Shown: positions 4,945 through 7,041 of the stretch, piece by piece
Position numbering within the stretch: position 1 is the first letter of the stretch
How the letters are laid out: every line of letters begins with the position of its first letter
NCBI GenBank assembly: GCA_015222555.1
Contig: JADFVM010000215.1
Location: forward strand, 1 to 7,041
Origin: Pseudomonadota bacterium
GTDB taxonomy: Bacteria > Desulfobacterota > JADFVX01
Reading direction: 5' to 3'
DNA: 7,041 nucleotides
Program-made: the position numbers and the translations under genes
The notes under the pieces: model-generated
The model's database searches: none
The model's input: the letters and a program-made list of their open reading frames with translations, nothing else
What the model was told of the DNA's origin: nothing

Positions 4945-5028
4945 TTTTAAGATAAAGGCAATGTTATCATAAAGATGGATGTTGAACATATATTTTTTTA
5001 TCCTCTATGCTCAGAAAGGTAAAATGCC

Positions 5029-5050
5029 TGAGTTCAGAAACCTGGACTCA
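5029..5050. repeat. Hairpin TGAGTTCAG-aaac-CTGGACTCA
   Basis: A 9-base-pair stem with one G-T wobble and a 4-base loop lies in the yebC-trpD divergent intergenic region. It has no T-run on the trp side, so it is not a standard terminator. It is upstream of the predicted trp promoter and so would be outside the trp transcript. It may be a binding site, or a structure in the yebC leader if that transcript starts far enough back. Confidence 0.45.
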
Positions 5051-5107
5051 TAGACAATCAACGGGTAAGTAATATAAAAGGCCATCAATTTGGCGGTACA
5101 TTCCTTT

Positions 5108-5143
5108 TTTGACAATCGTCACATGTCATGATAATCTGTCAAA
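5108..5143 (+). promoter_or_regulatory. trpDCF promoter with overlapping inverted repeat
   Basis: A consensus -35 box TTGACA (5109-5114) is followed after 17 bases by TAATCT (5132-5137). A closer match to the -10 consensus, GATAAT (5130-5135), gives a 15-base spacer. TTTGACA (5108-5114) and TGTCAAA (5137-5143) are exact inverted repeats that enclose the promoter, with the near-palindrome ATCgTcACATGTcAtGAT between them. This geometry fits a repressor operator, but the regulator cannot be named. No leader peptide with tryptophan codons and no T-box motif was found. Confidence 0.55.
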
Positions 5144-5189
5144 CCTTCTATCCCAGGTAACATTTAATAACTATTCATATTGACAGAAC

Positions 5190-5194
5190 GGAGG
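5190..5194 (+). promoter_or_regulatory. Ribosome binding site deciding the trpD start
   Basis: GGAGG lies 6 bases before ATG 5201. The alternative in-frame TTG at 5180 lies upstream of this site and has none of its own, so ATG 5201 is chosen. Confidence 0.85.
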
Positions 5195-5200
5195 AATACA

Positions 5201-6211
5201 ATGATCCAGAAGGCGATCTCGGCCGTTGTGGAGGGGAGAAATCTCACCGAGGATAAGATGGTTCAGGTCATGGAAGAAATTATGACCGGTGGCGCCAGTG
5301 ACGCCCAGATAGGGAGTTTTATAACGGCCTTGAGAATGAAGGGCGAAACAGTTGAGGAAATCACCGGCGCTGCAAAAGTGATGCGGGAAAAGGCGCTTCA
5401 TATCGATGCCGGTGAAGGAACTATTGTTGATACATGCGGTACAGGGGGGGACAAGTCGGGAACCTTCAATATTTCTACAACGGCGGCATTTATAGTGGCT
5501 GGTACAGGAGTTAAGGTTGCCAAGCATGGCAACCGGTCTGTTTCAAGCAAATCTGGAAGTGCCGATGTTTTGAAAAGCCTAGGCGTTAACATCGAATCAG
5601 ACGTCGAAACGGTTGAAACGTGCATAAAAGAGATCGGAATCGGCTTTCTTTTCGCACCCTTATTACATGGCGCGATGAAATATGCCATCGGTCCACGCAG
5701 AGAAATTGCTATCAGGACGATCTTCAATATCCTGGGGCCTCTCACAAATCCAGCCGGCGCTCAATGTCAGGTCATGGGTGTATACGATGAAGCTCTGACC
5801 GAACCTCTTGCACAGGTCCTTGGAAATATGGGAAGCCGTCATGCCATGGTGGTTCATGGCATGGATGGTCTTGATGAAATCACATTGACGACAAAGTCGA
5901 AAATATCGGAGGTTAAGGGCGGGGAGGTGAAGACTTATACCTTTGTTCCCGAAGAATATGGTCTAACTCGATGCAATATTGATGATTTAAAGGGCGGTGA
6001 TGCAGAAGAAAATGCAACCATTACCCTCAAAATTCTTAAGGGCGAAAAAGGGCCAAAAAGAGATATCTCTTTACTCAATGCCGCAGCAGCGATTGTTGTC
6101 GGAGGAAAGGCGGCTGATCTTAAAGAGGGACTTGTAAAGGCGGCTGAAGTTGTTGATTCAGGTGCCGCCCTTGAAAAGCTGGCGCGACTTAAAGAAATTA
6201 CAAATCGATAG
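5201..6211 (+). CDS. trpD: Anthranilate phosphoribosyltransferase TrpD
   Basis: TrpD joins anthranilate to phosphoribosyl pyrophosphate (PRPP), giving phosphoribosyl-anthranilate, the second step of tryptophan synthesis. The 336-residue protein matches the family's length. The N-terminal helical domain (about 1-70) is followed by the glycine-rich PRPP loop GTGGDKSGTFNIST (80-93) and by KHGNRSVSSKSGSAD (108-122). GPRRE (164-168) carries arginines expected to contact anthranilate, and the FNILGPLTNP signature spans 175-184. The acidic pair D225-E226 in GLDEIT is expected to bind magnesium. There is no fused TrpG glutaminase domain. It is the first gene of the operon, with its own promoter upstream, and only one base separates its stop from trpC. 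trpE and trpG are not adjacent upstream. Confidence 0.97.
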   Translation: MIQKAISAVVEGRNLTEDKMVQVMEEIMTGGASDAQIGSFITALRMKGETVEEITGAAKVMREKALHIDAGEGTIVDTCGTGGDKSGTFNISTTAAFIVAGTGVKVAKHGNRSVSSKSGSADVLKSLGVNIESDVETVETCIKEIGIGFLFAPLLHGAMKYAIGPRREIAIRTIFNILGPLTNPAGAQCQVMGVYDEALTEPLAQVLGNMGSRHAMVVHGMDGLDEITLTTKSKISEVKGGEVKTYTFVPEEYGLTRCNIDDLKGGDAEENATITLKILKGEKGPKRDISLLNAAAAIVVGGKAADLKEGLVKAAEVVDSGAALEKLARLKEITNR

Positions 6212-6212
6212 C

Positions 6213-7004
6213 ATGTTAAAATTTAAGCAATCAAACTACCTGACGGACATTATCAACTATAAAAGAGTTGAGCTGGAAGAGCGCAAGAAAAAGATCCCTT
6301 TTCAGACAATTAATTCACAGCTTCAGTATGTAAAACCTCCAATAGGCTTTAAAAAAGCACTGTCCGGGGATGGGATAAAAATCATTGCAGAGGTCAAAAA
6401 GGCGTCACCCTCAAAGGGTATAATACGTGAAGATTTTGATCATATCGCCATCGCTGAGAATTATGAAAAGTCAGGCGCCGCCGCAATATCGGTCCTCACA
6501 GACAGCCACTTCTTTCAGGGCGACATTGAATACCTCAATCAGATAAGGCATGTTGTAGACATTCCCCTTTTAAGGAAAGACTTTATCATAGACGAGTACC
6601 AGGTTGTTGAGGCCCGTGTATACAGCGCTGACGCCATCCTGTTGATTGCCACTGTTCTGCCTGAAAAGGAGCTTAAGCATCTCTATGACCTGAGCATTAC
6701 CCTTGAAATGGATGTGCTGGTGGAGGTGCATAATAAAAAGGACCTGAAAAAGGCGCTTAATATCGGTGCCGAGATTATCGGTATAAATAACCGGGACTTA
6801 AAAAAATTTAACACCGATATAAACACAACAATAGACCTTGCCAAAGGGATTCCTGAAGGCAGGATTGTCGTCAGTGAAAGTGGCATTAACTCGAAAGATG
6901 ACATCGATTTTCTTGCTAAAGGTGGCGTACATACTTTTCTCATCGGCGAGGCGCTCATGAGAGAAGAGGATCCAGGTGAAAAACTCAAGGTGCTTTTGGG
7001 ATGA
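6213..7004 (+). CDS. trpC: Indole-3-glycerol phosphate synthase TrpC
   Basis: TrpC closes the indole ring, converting carboxyphenylamino-deoxyribulose phosphate to indole-3-glycerol phosphate. The 263-residue protein is a monofunctional TIM barrel of normal size. Catalytic and binding residues expected from the family are visible: E60 and K62 in IAEVKKASPSKG, K122 in LRKDFI, E171 in VLVEVH, N192 and R194 in GINNRDL, and E222-S223 in VSESGI. The ATG at 6213 is preferred because it follows the trpD stop by one base and gives the normal N-terminus. An upstream start at 6150 would overlap trpD by 62 bases. The ribosome site is weak (AAAGAAA in the trpD tail), suggesting coupling to trpD. The stop overlaps the trpF start in an ATGA arrangement. 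Confidence 0.97.
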   Translation: MLKFKQSNYLTDIINYKRVELEERKKKIPFQTINSQLQYVKPPIGFKKALSGDGIKIIAEVKKASPSKGIIREDFDHIAIAENYEKSGAAAISVLTDSHFFQGDIEYLNQIRHVVDIPLLRKDFIIDEYQVVEARVYSADAILLIATVLPEKELKHLYDLSITLEMDVLVEVHNKKDLKKALNIGAEIIGINNRDLKKFNTDINTTIDLAKGIPEGRIVVSESGINSKDDIDFLAKGGVHTFLIGEALMREEDPGEKLKVLLG

Positions 7005-7041
7005 TAAGGGTGAAGGTGTGCGGTATTACAAGGCTTGAAGA
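7001..7041 (+). CDS. trpF: Phosphoribosylanthranilate isomerase TrpF, N-terminal start only
   Basis: ATG at 7001 overlaps the trpC stop and opens a frame reading MIRVKVCGITRLE before the window ends. K-x-CGIT is the conserved first strand of TrpF, including the catalytic cysteine, and the position right after trpC is the usual one. TrpF carries out the Amadori rearrangement between the TrpD and TrpC reactions. Only 13 complete codons are visible, so nothing can be said about the rest. Confidence 0.9.
   Translation, partial: MIRVKVCGITRLE

Noticed and set aside
4975..4995. LexA-like (SOS) box upstream of yebC
   Set aside because: GAACATAT is present, but the matching right half GTTC is missing, so only a half-site exists.
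5029..5200. T-box or trp attenuator in front of trpD
   Set aside because: No AGGGTGGNACCGCG-like T-box, no leader peptide with tandem Trp codons, and no terminator hairpin with a T-run between promoter and trpD.

Overview
The window looks like a bacterial chromosome segment in which a conserved core (about 2.0-7.0 kb) borders a repeat-rich accessory stretch (about 0-2.0 kb). The yebC-ruvC-ruvA-ruvB order, the trp genes and the many short intergenic repeats (ATCCTGTCAA-type, TTGCGA...GAAGCAATCTC-type, ATTCCCGC...GCGGGAAT-type) suggest an anaerobic deltaproteobacterial (Desulfobacterota-like) lineage. This is an impression from gene order and repeat style; no rRNA or other decisive marker is present.

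Accessory stretch, 1-2017. A partial minimal nucleotidyltransferase (MNT) gene runs leftwards off the window edge (400 to 1). A non-coding zone of about 700 bases follows, with several families of short repeats and a short leftward fragment (882-763) that reads like the N-terminus of an IS1595-type transposase. Next comes a rightward MNT-HEPN pair (1126-1728) of the type VII toxin-antitoxin kind. The MNT partner has GSX10DXD and the HEPN partner has RX4HXY. The HEPN gene appears to carry a one-base frameshift about 12 codons after a GTG start that overlaps the MNT stop codon. The pair is bracketed by imperfect direct repeats of about 100 bases (923-1025 and 1882-1986), and a more degenerate copy lies at 664-750.

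Core stretch, minus strand, 4930-2018. yebC, ruvC, ruvA and ruvB form one tight operon. YebC is a conserved translation-associated or regulatory factor. RuvA and RuvB form the Holliday-junction branch-migration motor, and RuvC is the resolvase. Three of the four genes start with GTG or TTG.

Core stretch, plus strand, 5201-7041. trpD, trpC and the first codons of trpF form a divergent tryptophan operon with 1-4 base junctions. It has a good promoter with a TTGACA -35 box, embedded in an inverted repeat. trpE and trpG are not upstream of trpD, so the first committed step must be encoded elsewhere.

No entirely new system is evident. The most notable items are the frameshifted HEPN gene in an otherwise intact type VII pair, two unlike MNT genes facing away from each other, and the repeat-separated cassette layout next to ruvB.
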